From: an uncultured Prevotella sp.
Lineage (GTDB): Bacteria > Bacteroidota > Bacteroidia > Bacteroidales > Bacteroidaceae
Assembly (NCBI GenBank): GCA_946186115.1
Contig: CAMHLV010000014.1
Coordinates: 1-49,050, forward strand
Direction: 5' to 3'
Length of the DNA stretch: 49,050 nt
The position numbers and the translations under genes were made by a program. Below, piece by piece: positions 8,312 to 16,594 of the stretch; the first letter of the stretch is position 1; every line of letters begins with the position of its first letter. The notes below the pieces were generated by a model. It saw nothing but the letters and a program-made list of their open reading frames with translations. It was not told where the DNA came from and did no database searches.

Positions 8312-8356
8312 CCCCCTCGTCTTCGTGATGAAGACGGGGGATGTTGTGTTTTTTTC
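8312..8356 (+). terminator. Terminator after fructan operon 1 (hairpin copy 2)
   Basis: CCCCCTCGTCTTC pairs with GAAGACGGGG around a 5-base loop, followed at 8341-8356 by a T-rich tail with seven T in a row. The sequence is near-identical to the hairpin at 1318-1356 in its right arm. Confidence 0.85.
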
Positions 8357-8368
8357 TATGGATATTCT

Positions 8369-8399
8369 TTTGCATTGTCACTAATAATATGTATATTTG
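8369..8399 (+). promoter_or_regulatory. Promoter of the regulator gene
   Basis: TTTG at 8369-8372, a 19-base spacer and TATATTTG at 8392-8399: a near-perfect Bacteroidetes promoter. The start codon at 8407 lies only 7 bases after the -7 box, so the mRNA may have almost no leader. Confidence 0.75.
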
Positions 8400-8406
8400 C
8401 ACTCGT

Positions 8407-9975
8407 ATGAGAAAAATTATTATTTTTATACTATTACTATCAACCTTATTTACAGCTTGTTCCGACAGTTCAAGAAGTTATAAGATAGGAGTTGCACAAT
8501 GCTCTAAGGGGCCTTGGCGCGAAAAGGTGAACCGGGAGATGCTGGCAGCCCAGCATCTGTATGAGCACGATGTCACGGTGAGCATAGCCAGCGCGGTGGA
8601 TGATCCTGAATTGCAGGCCCGCCAGATAGACAGCCTTGCACAGACGGGCATCGACCTGATGGTGGTGGCACCTTACGAAGACATAAAGATTATCAACGAT
8701 GCCATTGCCCGCGTGCTTAAAGCAGGCATTCCCGTCGTCAGTTTCGACCGTAAGACCAGTGCCGACTATACTGCCTTTATTGGCGGCAACAATGTTGAGG
8801 CAGGTTTTATTGTGGGACAGTATGTGGCTGAAAAATTGAAGAATATTAAAAGTGAGGAATCAAAGAGCGGGCGCCCGCTGGTGATGGAGATAACAGGCCT
8901 TCTGAGCAGCACACCAGCCTTGGAGCGTCACATTGGTTTCGAGAAGGCCATGAAAGAACTGCCCGAAGCCGAATATATCTGCCGGAAGAGCGACTGGTCG
9001 AGCGACGAGGCATGCCGATTAACTACCGAACTGATTGATTCTCTCCGCAGCACTGACGCCAGCCAGCTTGACCGCACCTTCATCTTCTGCCACAACGACG
9101 GCATGGCCACGGGTGTGTATAAGGCTGTCGTAGAGCAGGGCGTAGAGGGCAGGATCAAGATTCTGGGCATCGACGGCATGCCGGGCGAAGGACTGGAATA
9201 TGTGAAACTGGGGCACCAGATAGGAACCTATTACTATCCCACTCATGGCGAGAAGATTATCAGACTGGCATTAGACATCCTGACAGGTAAGCCATACCAG
9301 CGCGAGAACCCGCTGCTGGGATTTGTGGTCACTCCTGAAAACGTTGATTTAGTCACTACCGAGTCATTAGAGCTGATGAAGCAAAACGACCACATGATAA
9401 CGATACACGATAAGTTGGAAGCCTATTTCGGTCTTTACAACACGCAGCGCAAGGTGTTGATAGGCAGCTTCATCACCATTATCCTGCTGATAGCAGCCTT
9501 CGCTATGATGTGGCAGGCCATCATCAAGACACGCCGCGCCCTGCACGACCGCCAGGCCATGAACGAAGAGCAGACCCTGTTCTACACCAAACCCGAAAGC
9601 CGTACCCTCCGGCAGGTCTTTGAGACGCCAAAGGAAGAACTGCCCACTCCCAAGTCGAAAGACACCCTCTTTGCCGAGGCCCTCAACGAAGCCATCCGCC
9701 AGAACATGTCGAATCCTAACCTGAAGATGGACGACCTTGGCGAGACGGTGGGGCTGAGCCGCGTACAACTGTATCGCAAAGTGAAGGCCATCACCGGACT
9801 GACCCCCTTAGAACTGCTCCGCCAGATGCGCCTCCAACAGGGTTATGTGCTACTCACCACCACCAATAAGACCGTTCAGGAAATAGCCTACGAAGTGGGA
9901 TTCGGCACTCCTGGATACTTTTCGAAATGTTTCCAACAGCAATACGGCAAATACCCGATGGAACTGAGGAGTTAA
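8407..9975 (+). CDS. Membrane-spanning sugar-sensing AraC regulator (PBP - TM - HTH), 522 aa
   Basis: Residues 1-18 look like a lipoprotein signal (LLSTLFTAC), or an uncleaved anchor. Residues about 23-330 form a periplasmic sugar-binding domain of the LacI/ribose-binding type (YKIGVAQCSKGPWR, GIPVVSFDRKT, ILGIDGMPGEG). One membrane helix, VLIGSFITIILLIAAFAMMW, lies near 350-370. A linker of about 50 residues leads to a C-terminal AraC-type DNA-binding domain (LGLSRVQLYRKVKAITG-like first helix pair, IAYEVGFGTPGYFSKCF second). There is no histidine kinase, ATPase or receiver domain, unlike the hybrid two-component regulator of the Bacteroides levan locus. It lies between the two fructan operons and probably acts at the 64-base elements. 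A longer in-frame start at 8341 falls in the terminator and is rejected; MYICTR at 8389 overlaps the promoter box. Confidence 0.85.
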   Translation: MRKIIIFILLLSTLFTACSDSSRSYKIGVAQCSKGPWREKVNREMLAAQHLYEHDVTVSIASAVDDPELQARQIDSLAQTGIDLMVVAPYEDIKIINDAIARVLKAGIPVVSFDRKTSADYTAFIGGNNVEAGFIVGQYVAEKLKNIKSEESKSGRPLVMEITGLLSSTPALERHIGFEKAMKELPEAEYICRKSDWSSDEACRLTTELIDSLRSTDASQLDRTFIFCHNDGMATGVYKAVVEQGVEGRIKILGIDGMPGEGLEYVKLGHQIGTYYYPTHGEKIIRLALDILTGKPYQRENPLLGFVVTPENVDLVTTESLELMKQNDHMITIHDKLEAYFGLYNTQRKVLIGSFITIILLIAAFAMMWQAIIKTRRALHDRQAMNEEQTLFYTKPESRTLRQVFETPKEELPTPKSKDTLFAEALNEAIRQNMSNPNLKMDDLGETVGLSRVQLYRKVKAITGLTPLELLRQMRLQQGYVLLTTTNKTVQEIAYEVGFGTPGYFSKCFQQQYGKYPMELRS

Positions 9976-9983
9976 CAAAAGTG

Positions 9984-10047
9984 ACTTAATAGTCAACGAT
10001 TGTTCCATGAAACATAATTATAAGCCTGCGAACGATAATTGATAGTA
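9984..10047 (+). promoter_or_regulatory. Conserved operator element, copy 2 (susC operon)
   Basis: Aligns without gaps to 1437-1500. The central palindrome here is GTTCCATGAAAC, one base off the perfect form in copy 1. It begins 8 bases after the regulator's stop codon and ends 18 bases before the -7 box. Confidence 0.7.
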
Positions 10048-10065
10048 GAATTACGTTTGCTTTCA

Positions 10066-10073
10066 TATCTTTG
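10066..10073 (+). promoter_or_regulatory. -7 box of the susC operon
   Basis: TATCTTTG, identical to the box of operon 1 and followed by CAG in both. The upstream TTG is 24 bases away, again a poor -33. The leader to the susC ATG is about 33 bases. Confidence 0.7.
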
Positions 10074-10112
10074 CAGTATAAAATTTGATTACTAACCAAA
10101 AAACTGTAAGAA

Positions 10113-13100
10113 ATGAAACAAGCGAAACGACTCATTCTGAGTTTCCTTCTCCTCCTCACGTGTATATTAATGTACGCGCAACAAGAGATTACGGGAACAG
10201 TGAACGATGCCATGGGACCGGTCATCGGTGCCACGGTCATGGAGAAAGACACGTCGAACGGCACCGTTACCGATTTCGACGGCAATTTCACGTTGAAGGT
10301 GCAGCCCGGTGCTACCCTGGTGTTCAGCTACATCGGCTACAAGACTGTAGAGTTGCCTGCCCAAAACGGTATGACGGTAACAATGGAAGACGATGCCCTG
10401 TCGCTCAACGAGGTTGTGGTGACAGGCTATACCACCCAGCGCAAGGCCGACCTGACTGGTGCCGTCTCAGTAGTCAGCGTCAGCGAACTGTCGAAGCAGA
10501 ACGAGAACAACCCCATCAAGGCCATGCAGGGCCGCGTGCCAGGCATGAACATCTCGGCCGATGGTAATCCCTCGGGTGCGGCCACAGTCCGCATCCGTGG
10601 TATCGGAACACTGAACGACAACGACCCGCTGTACATCATCGACGGTGTGCCGACGAAAGCCGGTATGCACGAGCTGAACGGCAACGACATCGAGTCCATC
10701 CAGGTATTAAAGGATGCCGCCTCGGCCTCTATCTATGGTAGCCGTGCTGCCAACGGTGTGATTATCATCACCACCAAGAAGGGCAAGGAAGGCAAGATCA
10801 AGGTTAACTTCGATGCCAGTGTGGCCGCTTCTATCTATAAGAACAAGATTGAGACCATGAATGCCTCGGAGTGGGGACGTGCCTATTGGCAGGCTGCCGT
10901 AAACGACGGCATCAACCCCAACAACAACAATCTGGGCTACCAATACAATTGGGGCTACGACGCTCAGGGGTATCCCGTGCTAAATGGTCTGACGATGAAT
11001 ATGTATCTGGACGACAATGCTTCGGTACGCACCGGCGACACCGACTGGTTCAAGGAAATCACCCGCACGGGTGTCGTTCAGCAGTACAACCTCTCTGTCA
11101 GCAACGGCTCAGAGCGCGGCCACTCTTTCTTCTCCGTAGGTTATTACGACAACCTCGGCACCATCAAGGAGAGCCAGTTCAACCGCCTCTCTGCCCGTGC
11201 CAACAGCGAATACAAGCTGTTCGACGGTCTGCTGACCATCGGCGAGAACTTCACCATGAACCGCACAAAGGGCACCGATGCTCCCGGTGGTATTCTGGAG
11301 AACGCCCTGGAGTTCAACCCCAACTTCCCCATCTGGGCCGAGAACGGTGAGTATGCCCAGGCTCTCGGTGCCTACTCAGAGCGTGAGAATCCGCTGAGTC
11401 TCCTATATAATAATAAGGATAACGAATACACCCAGTGGCGCTCGTTCGGCGATGTTCATGCCAGCATCACGCCGTTCAAGAACTTCATGCTGCGCACCAC
11501 GCTCGGTATGGACTACAGCCAGAAGGAGCAGCGCTTCTTCACCTATCCTATTGCCAACGGTAAGGTGAAGCGCACCGAGTCGGCCGTAGAGTCGAAGCAG
11601 GAGCACTGGATGCGCTGGATGTGGAATGCCATTGCCACCTACAACCTGGAGATCGGCCTGCATCGCGGCGATGCCATGGTAGGTATGGAGGTAAACCGTC
11701 AGGACTACAAGTGGAGCAGTGCCAAGCGCTATGAGTACAGCATCCTGAATACCGACTACATGTGGCCGTCGGCCGGTTCGGGCAAGCAGTTGGCCGAAGG
11801 CTCTGGCGACGGTTTCTCACTGGTATCATTCTTCGGAAAGGTGAACTACACCTATGCCGACAAGTATATGACCTCTGTCACCGTACGTCGTGACGGTTCA
11901 AGCCGCTTCGGTCACAACAACCAGTACGGTACGTTCCCCTCAGTGTCACTGGGTTGGCGCATCACACAGGAAGACTTTATGAAGAAGACCAGCGATTGGC
12001 TCGACGACCTGAAGCTGCGCTACTCTTGGGGACAGACCGGTAACCAGGAGATTTCCAATACAGCCCGCTATACACTCTACAAGTCGGTGGTTTCTACCGG
12101 ACTCTGGGAGAGCGGCGAGGCAGGTACCTCTTACGACATCGAAGGCCGTAACGGCGGCTATGCCCTCAGCAACGGCTATGTGCGTGCCCAGCGCGGCAAC
12201 GAGGATATCAAGTGGGAGACTACCACCCAGCACAACATCGGTCTCGACTTTGCCCTTATGCGCAACGAAATCTACGGTAGCTTCGACTGGTTCCACAAGC
12301 TTACCTCCGACATTCTGCTGCCTATGGACGGTATTGCCGCCATGGGTGAGGGTGCTTCGCAGTGGATCAACGCCGGCGAGATGAAGAACATCGGTTGGGA
12401 AATGACGGTAGGCTATCGCCACAAGCTGCCTGGCGGTCTGTCGTGGGACATCAACGGCAACATCAGCCGCTATACCAACGAGATTACCAAACTGCCTGAG
12501 ACTGTGGCCGCCAAGGGTACTTTCGGCGGTAACGGCATCATGAGTGTCGTAGGTCATCCCATGGGAGCACAGGTAGGCTATGTAGCCGACGGCATTTTCA
12601 AGAGTCAGGACGAGATTGACAACCACGCCAAGCAGGAAGGTGCCGGACTGGGGCGCATCCGCTATCGCGACCTGAACGGTGACGGCATCGTCACTGAAGA
12701 AGACCAGACGTGGATATACAATCCCACACCCGACTTCACATGGGGTCTGAACGTATATCTGCAGTATCGCGACTTCGACTTCACCATGTTCTGGCAGGGA
12801 ATACAGGGAGTAGATGTTGACTGCCGAGGCTATAAGTCGCAGACTGACTTCTGGGCCAACTCAAACATCAACGTGCCTTATCTGAACAAGGGTGTTCGCG
12901 TTCTCGACGCATGGAGTCCCACCAATACCGATAGCGACATCCCCGCCCTCACCACATCCGACACCAACAACGAGGGTCGCGTGTCGAGCTACTACATCGA
13001 GAACGGCTCGTTCGTCAAGCTGCGCACCATCCAGCTGGGCTACAATGTGCCGAAGAGCTTTATCGAGAAGTTGCACATGGAGCGTATCCGCCTCTATCTC

Positions 13101-13220
13101 TCTGCCCAGAACCTGCTTACCATCAAGAGCAGCAAGTTCTCTGGTGTCGATCCCGAGAATCCCGGATTCGGCTATCCCATCCCCCTCAATGTCACTTTCG
13201 GACTGAACGTAAGCTTCTAA
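10113..13220 (+). CDS. SusC-like TonB-dependent outer-membrane transporter (1035 aa)
   Basis: Imports fructan oligosaccharides across the outer membrane with energy from TonB. After the signal peptide (MKQAKRLILSFLLLLTCILMYA) comes a carboxypeptidase-D-like domain (ITGTVNDAMGPVIGATV, about 25-100) and a TonB-box region (LNEVVVTGY). The plug follows (GRVPGMNISADGNPSGAATV, DPLYIIDGVPTK, VLKDAASASIYGSRAANG) and then a large beta-barrel ending in FGLNVSF, with the terminal aromatic residue expected for barrel insertion. Length and motif order are standard for SusC. It is the first gene of operon 2 and sits directly under the second operator element. The neighbours SusD, DUF4960-like lipoprotein and GH32 match the order of the Bacteroides levan locus (BT1763-BT1760). 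Confidence 0.93.
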   Translation: MKQAKRLILSFLLLLTCILMYAQQEITGTVNDAMGPVIGATVMEKDTSNGTVTDFDGNFTLKVQPGATLVFSYIGYKTVELPAQNGMTVTMEDDALSLNEVVVTGYTTQRKADLTGAVSVVSVSELSKQNENNPIKAMQGRVPGMNISADGNPSGAATVRIRGIGTLNDNDPLYIIDGVPTKAGMHELNGNDIESIQVLKDAASASIYGSRAANGVIIITTKKGKEGKIKVNFDASVAASIYKNKIETMNASEWGRAYWQAAVNDGINPNNNNLGYQYNWGYDAQGYPVLNGLTMNMYLDDNASVRTGDTDWFKEITRTGVVQQYNLSVSNGSERGHSFFSVGYYDNLGTIKESQFNRLSARANSEYKLFDGLLTIGENFTMNRTKGTDAPGGILENALEFNPNFPIWAENGEYAQALGAYSERENPLSLLYNNKDNEYTQWRSFGDVHASITPFKNFMLRTTLGMDYSQKEQRFFTYPIANGKVKRTESAVESKQEHWMRWMWNAIATYNLEIGLHRGDAMVGMEVNRQDYKWSSAKRYEYSILNTDYMWPSAGSGKQLAEGSGDGFSLVSFFGKVNYTYADKYMTSVTVRRDGSSRFGHNNQYGTFPSVSLGWRITQEDFMKKTSDWLDDLKLRYSWGQTGNQEISNTARYTLYKSVVSTGLWESGEAGTSYDIEGRNGGYALSNGYVRAQRGNEDIKWETTTQHNIGLDFALMRNEIYGSFDWFHKLTSDILLPMDGIAAMGEGASQWINAGEMKNIGWEMTVGYRHKLPGGLSWDINGNISRYTNEITKLPETVAAKGTFGGNGIMSVVGHPMGAQVGYVADGIFKSQDEIDNHAKQEGAGLGRIRYRDLNGDGIVTEEDQTWIYNPTPDFTWGLNVYLQYRDFDFTMFWQGIQGVDVDCRGYKSQTDFWANSNINVPYLNKGVRVLDAWSPTNTDSDIPALTTSDTNNEGRVSSYYIENGSFVKLRTIQLGYNVPKSFIEKLHMERIRLYLSAQNLLTIKSSKFSGVDPENPGFGYPIPLNVTFGLNVSF

Positions 13221-13226
13221 GTAAAA

Positions 13227-13247
13227 AGTGAAGAGTGAAAAGTGAAC
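13227..13247 (+). repeat. Heptanucleotide tract between susC and susD
   Basis: Three 7-base units (AGTGAAG, AGTGAAA, AGTGAAC) a few bases after the susC stop codon. Confidence 0.75.
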
Positions 13248-13286
13248 AATTTGCTACCGCTATTCAAAATAAAGAATTTATTAGTT

Positions 13287-15047
13287 ATGAAAACAATAAT
13301 AAATAAACTATCAAGCACAATAACGGTTATTGGTTATTGCTTATTGGTTATTATATTGACCTCCTGCAGCGATTTCCTGGAAGAGCAGGTGCCTCAGGCA
13401 ACCCTCACGCAAGACGAGGTGAAGGATGCAAAATATATTGATAACGTCATCATCTCTGCCTATGCAGGTCTGGTGACCATTGAAGACATGAATGCGTCGT
13501 TCTCGCTGTGGAACTACGACACACGTTCCGACGATGCCTATGTAGGAGGCGCCTCGTTCTCCGACGGTGAGCCCTTCCACAGACTCGAACTGGCTACTGG
13601 TGTGAAGACCGACGACTGGCCTTTCGCCTCTATCTGGGGTAAGATGTACAAGTATCTTTCGCGTATCTCACTGTCTTTAGACATTCTGGCAACAGCCGAC
13701 CAGGACAATGCCGTCATCCAGCAGCGTACTGCCGAAATGAAGTTCCTGCGCGCCTACGGCCACTTCCAGCTGAAGCGCCTGTTCAAGAAGATTCCTTTTG
13801 TCAACAAGCCCAACATGGAAGAAGACGACTATAACAACCTGTCGAACACTGAGTACACCAACGACGAGGGCTGGCAGCAGATCATCAACGATCTGGAAGA
13901 GGCTTACGCCATTCTGCCTGCCACACAGAGCGAGAAGGGCCGTCCCACACGTGCTGCCGCAGCAGCTTTCCTCGCCAAGGTCTATCTCTATAAGGCTTAT
14001 CATCAGGACGACAAGAAGAGCAACCAGGTGACTGGCATCAACGATGCCGACCTGCAGAAGGTGATAGAATATACCGCCCCTGCTCTCTATACCAACTATG
14101 CTTTGGAAAACGACGTTCACAACAACTTCCGCCCAGAAGAGCAGTATGAGAACGGTCGCGAGGCCATCTGGGGCATCCAGTATTCACGCAACGACGGTAC
14201 GGTGTATGGCAACCTGAACTTCTCCAACCGACTCATCGTTCCCTGTATTCCTAAGGTACACGACTCGGGTAACGACTTCTACAAGCCTTCACACAACCTG
14301 GTGGATGCCTATCGCACCAACAGCGACGGTCTGCCACTGCTCGACGACTTTGCCACTACCGACTATGCTGTAGGAACCAACCAGACTGTTGACCCGCGCC
14401 TGTTCGTCACTGTAGGTCTGCCTGGCACACCCTACATGTTCAACACCAACTTCATGATGGACGAGACCAACACATGGAGCCGTGGCGGTGGAGCCTATGG
14501 ATACTTCGTATCGCTGAAGCAGAATGTTGACCCCGAACTCACCGACATATATCTCTTCAACTGCGACAACCAATGGGCATCATCAATGAACCGCATCGTC
14601 TTCCGCTATGCCGACGTGCTGCTGATGCGTGCCGAAGCTTACGCTCAGCTCGGACAGACTGCAGAGGCTATTGCTCAGGTCAACCTGGTACGCCAGCGTG
14701 CTGCAAACATGATGAACAGCAGCATCGTTGCCACCTATCCTAATAAATATGGTATCCACTACGCAGTGGGCAAGTACAACGGTTCGTACAGCAAGGAAGA
14801 AGCAATGAAGATTGTGAAGATGGAGCGCCGTCTTGAACTGGCTATGGAGAGCGAGCGTTTCTTCGACTTGGTACGCTGGGGCGATGCCGCCAAGGTCATC
14901 AACAAGTACTATACCGATGAAGGCCGTACTATGAACTTCCTGAAAGGTGCATTCTTCACTGCCGACAAGAACGAGTATCTGCCTATCCCTCACGAGCAGA
15001 TAGCTGCCTCTAACGGACATTACGAACAGAACTGTGGACAGTGGTAA
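13287..15047 (+). CDS. SusD-like starch/fructan-binding lipoprotein (586 aa)
   Basis: Caps the SusC barrel and delivers glycans to it from the cell surface. The lipoprotein signal ends LLVIILTSC, followed by SDFLEEQVPQ, a usual SusD start. TPR-like helical parts include AEMKFLRAYGHFQLKRLF, GRPTRAAAAAFLAKVYLYKA and RYADVLLMRAEAYAQLG. The C-terminus has RRLELAMESERFFDLVRWG and EYLPIPHEQIAASNG, both hallmark SusD segments. The ATG at 13287 is chosen because it starts a regular lipoprotein signal; a start at 13242 would add 15 residues encoded by the intergenic repeat. Part of the signal peptide is encoded by a 7-base-period tract (13325-13352). Confidence 0.93.
   Translation: MKTIINKLSSTITVIGYCLLVIILTSCSDFLEEQVPQATLTQDEVKDAKYIDNVIISAYAGLVTIEDMNASFSLWNYDTRSDDAYVGGASFSDGEPFHRLELATGVKTDDWPFASIWGKMYKYLSRISLSLDILATADQDNAVIQQRTAEMKFLRAYGHFQLKRLFKKIPFVNKPNMEEDDYNNLSNTEYTNDEGWQQIINDLEEAYAILPATQSEKGRPTRAAAAAFLAKVYLYKAYHQDDKKSNQVTGINDADLQKVIEYTAPALYTNYALENDVHNNFRPEEQYENGREAIWGIQYSRNDGTVYGNLNFSNRLIVPCIPKVHDSGNDFYKPSHNLVDAYRTNSDGLPLLDDFATTDYAVGTNQTVDPRLFVTVGLPGTPYMFNTNFMMDETNTWSRGGGAYGYFVSLKQNVDPELTDIYLFNCDNQWASSMNRIVFRYADVLLMRAEAYAQLGQTAEAIAQVNLVRQRAANMMNSSIVATYPNKYGIHYAVGKYNGSYSKEEAMKIVKMERRLELAMESERFFDLVRWGDAAKVINKYYTDEGRTMNFLKGAFFTADKNEYLPIPHEQIAASNGHYEQNCGQW
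13325..13352 (+). repeat. Heptanucleotide tract inside the SusD signal peptide
   Basis: Four units of GGTTATT (one GCTTATT) in a row. They encode VIGYCLLVI, the hydrophobic core just before the lipobox. Confidence 0.8.
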
Positions 15048-15054
15048 AAGATAA

Positions 15055-15089
15055 AGTTGATAGTTTAGAGTTTAAAGTTTAAAGATTAA
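15055..15089 (+). repeat. Heptanucleotide tract between susD and the surface glycan-binding gene
   Basis: Five imperfect 7-base units of the AGTTTAA type filling most of the 47-base gap. Confidence 0.8.
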
Positions 15090-15094
15090 AGAAC

Positions 15095-16516
15095 ATGAAA
15101 ACGAAGATAAATAAAATAGGACGCTGGCTCATGATGGCAGCATTCCTCATTTCTTATTCCTCATTTCTCATTTCGTGCAGCGACGACGACCATACAGGCA
15201 GCGTAGATATCAGCGGATCATGCCTGGTAGAAGAGCTGGTGCTCAACGGTCAGTACAAAGCCGTCATCGACACGGAGAAACGACTCATCAAGGTCAAGGT
15301 ACCTGTTGATTTCAATGAGAAAGACAATATGGAGATTACCAGCCTCACCGTTTCGGCAGGTGCCAAGACAAACCTGAAGGTTGGCGACCACATCAATCTC
15401 GATGCCGACAAGACCCTGCACATCACCAATGGCGACCTGTATCTGGACTATCAGGTGGCAGTGCGCAACGACGAGGCTATCCTGAAGCTCTTCCTTCTGG
15501 AAGGTGTGAAGGGCGCCATCAATCAGGACGACAAGACCGTCACCGTATCAGTGACAGCCAACAGTGGTGTAGATCTGACCAATGCCACCTTCGAGGTGGA
15601 GTGCAGCGAAGATGCTACGTGCAGTCCCGCCAGCGGTACTAAGGGTAACTTCACAGAACCTTTCCAAATTACCCTGACCGACAATACTGCCACAAACACC
15701 TATACCGTTTACGTAACACTCATTGAGAACCCCGTGGCCCTCTTCGTGGGTAAGGCCGAGAATATCGAGATGCTCAATGTCGAGGAGAAAGCCGCTGCCA
15801 AGTGGCTCACCGGCAACATCGAGGGCTCTGCCTATGTCTCTTGGCAGGATATTGCCAATGGCAATGTATCGCTCGACGAGGTGAAGTTCGTATTCATCCA
15901 CATGAATAGCGCCACATCAGGCAGCTACAACGAGTTTAAGACCAAGGAGCCCGAGGCTATGCTTGCACAGCCTAAGCTGAAGGAACTCTGGAAGCGCGGC
16001 GTAGGCTTCGTATTGGGACGCTCTGCCGTCAACTATGCCGACGCGCTGGGTGCAATGCCTGAAGACATCACTCCCGACAATGCCTGGGGCGGTGGCGGAG
16101 GCGAAGGCTCCGACGTGATGGGCGACGATCCCTGGCACTTCTTCGTCTTTGATACTGCCCACCCGCTGTGGAATAACCTCAAGACATATCCCGGTGCCCC
16201 AGCCGATGCAGTATATACACTCGACAAGGGTTACACCATCTGTAACACCACACTGCAGTTTGGCGACTGGAACGAGCGCTACAAGGGCAAGGATGCCTGG
16301 GATGCCACCACTGGCGGCAATGCTCTCGGCAAGGGCGGCGACGGCAAGATTTCAGTATGGGAACTGAAATCACATAGCGGCAACTTCGGCAAGGGCGGAG
16401 TCATCTGCTTCGGTACCGGCCTCTTCGACTGGAACTCTCCCACCCCATACACGTCGAACTATCACGACAACATGGGCAGAATCATGCTCAATGCTTACAA
16501 GTACTTAACAAACTGA
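15095..16516 (+). CDS. Surface glycan-binding lipoprotein, DUF4960-like (473 aa)
   Basis: The third gene of operon 2 takes the position of SusE/BT1761, the levan-binding surface protein of B. thetaiotaomicron. The lipoprotein signal ends SFLISCSDDD. Two Ig-like beta domains follow (about 40-125 with VKVPVDFNEKDNMEI, and 126-210 with KTVTVSVTANSGVDLTNATF). The C-terminal domain (about 215-473) starts ALFVGKAENIEMLNVEEKAA and contains WLTGNIEGSAYVSWQDI, FVLGRSAVNYADALG and FGTGLFDWNSPTPYTSNYHD. This C-terminal domain resembles DUF4960. No catalytic triad is evident; the role is fructan capture at the cell surface, inferred from position. The signal-peptide core is repeat-derived (15146-15173). 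Confidence 0.8.
   Translation: MKTKINKIGRWLMMAAFLISYSSFLISCSDDDHTGSVDISGSCLVEELVLNGQYKAVIDTEKRLIKVKVPVDFNEKDNMEITSLTVSAGAKTNLKVGDHINLDADKTLHITNGDLYLDYQVAVRNDEAILKLFLLEGVKGAINQDDKTVTVSVTANSGVDLTNATFEVECSEDATCSPASGTKGNFTEPFQITLTDNTATNTYTVYVTLIENPVALFVGKAENIEMLNVEEKAAAKWLTGNIEGSAYVSWQDIANGNVSLDEVKFVFIHMNSATSGSYNEFKTKEPEAMLAQPKLKELWKRGVGFVLGRSAVNYADALGAMPEDITPDNAWGGGGGEGSDVMGDDPWHFFVFDTAHPLWNNLKTYPGAPADAVYTLDKGYTICNTTLQFGDWNERYKGKDAWDATTGGNALGKGGDGKISVWELKSHSGNFGKGGVICFGTGLFDWNSPTPYTSNYHDNMGRIMLNAYKYLTN
15146..15173 (+). repeat. Heptanucleotide tract inside the glycan-binding protein's signal peptide
   Basis: Four units of CTCATTT (one CTTATTC). They encode LISYSSFLIS, the core and end of the lipoprotein signal just before the Cys. 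Confidence 0.8.
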
Positions 16517-16529
16517 ACCCCCTCTCTGG

Positions 16530-16547
16530 CCCTCCCCTCGGGGAGGG
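16530..16547. repeat. GC-rich palindrome between two operon genes
   Basis: CCCTCCCC, a TC loop and GGGGAGGG: a perfect 8-bp stem. The wider sequence (CCTCTCTGGCCCTCCCC...) belongs to the same style of palindromic element as 16640-16655 and 39581-39602. It may stop part of the transcription or stabilise the upstream mRNA. Confidence 0.7.
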
Positions 16548-16594
16548 AATAGATAGACAGCAATATAAATATTAAATAAAAAGACAACAGCAAT

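Noticed and set aside
8341..8406. Longer start for the regulator (MLCFFLW...)
   Set aside because: It begins inside the terminator of operon 1 and precedes the promoter; the downstream ATG at 8407 starts a normal lipoprotein-type signal.
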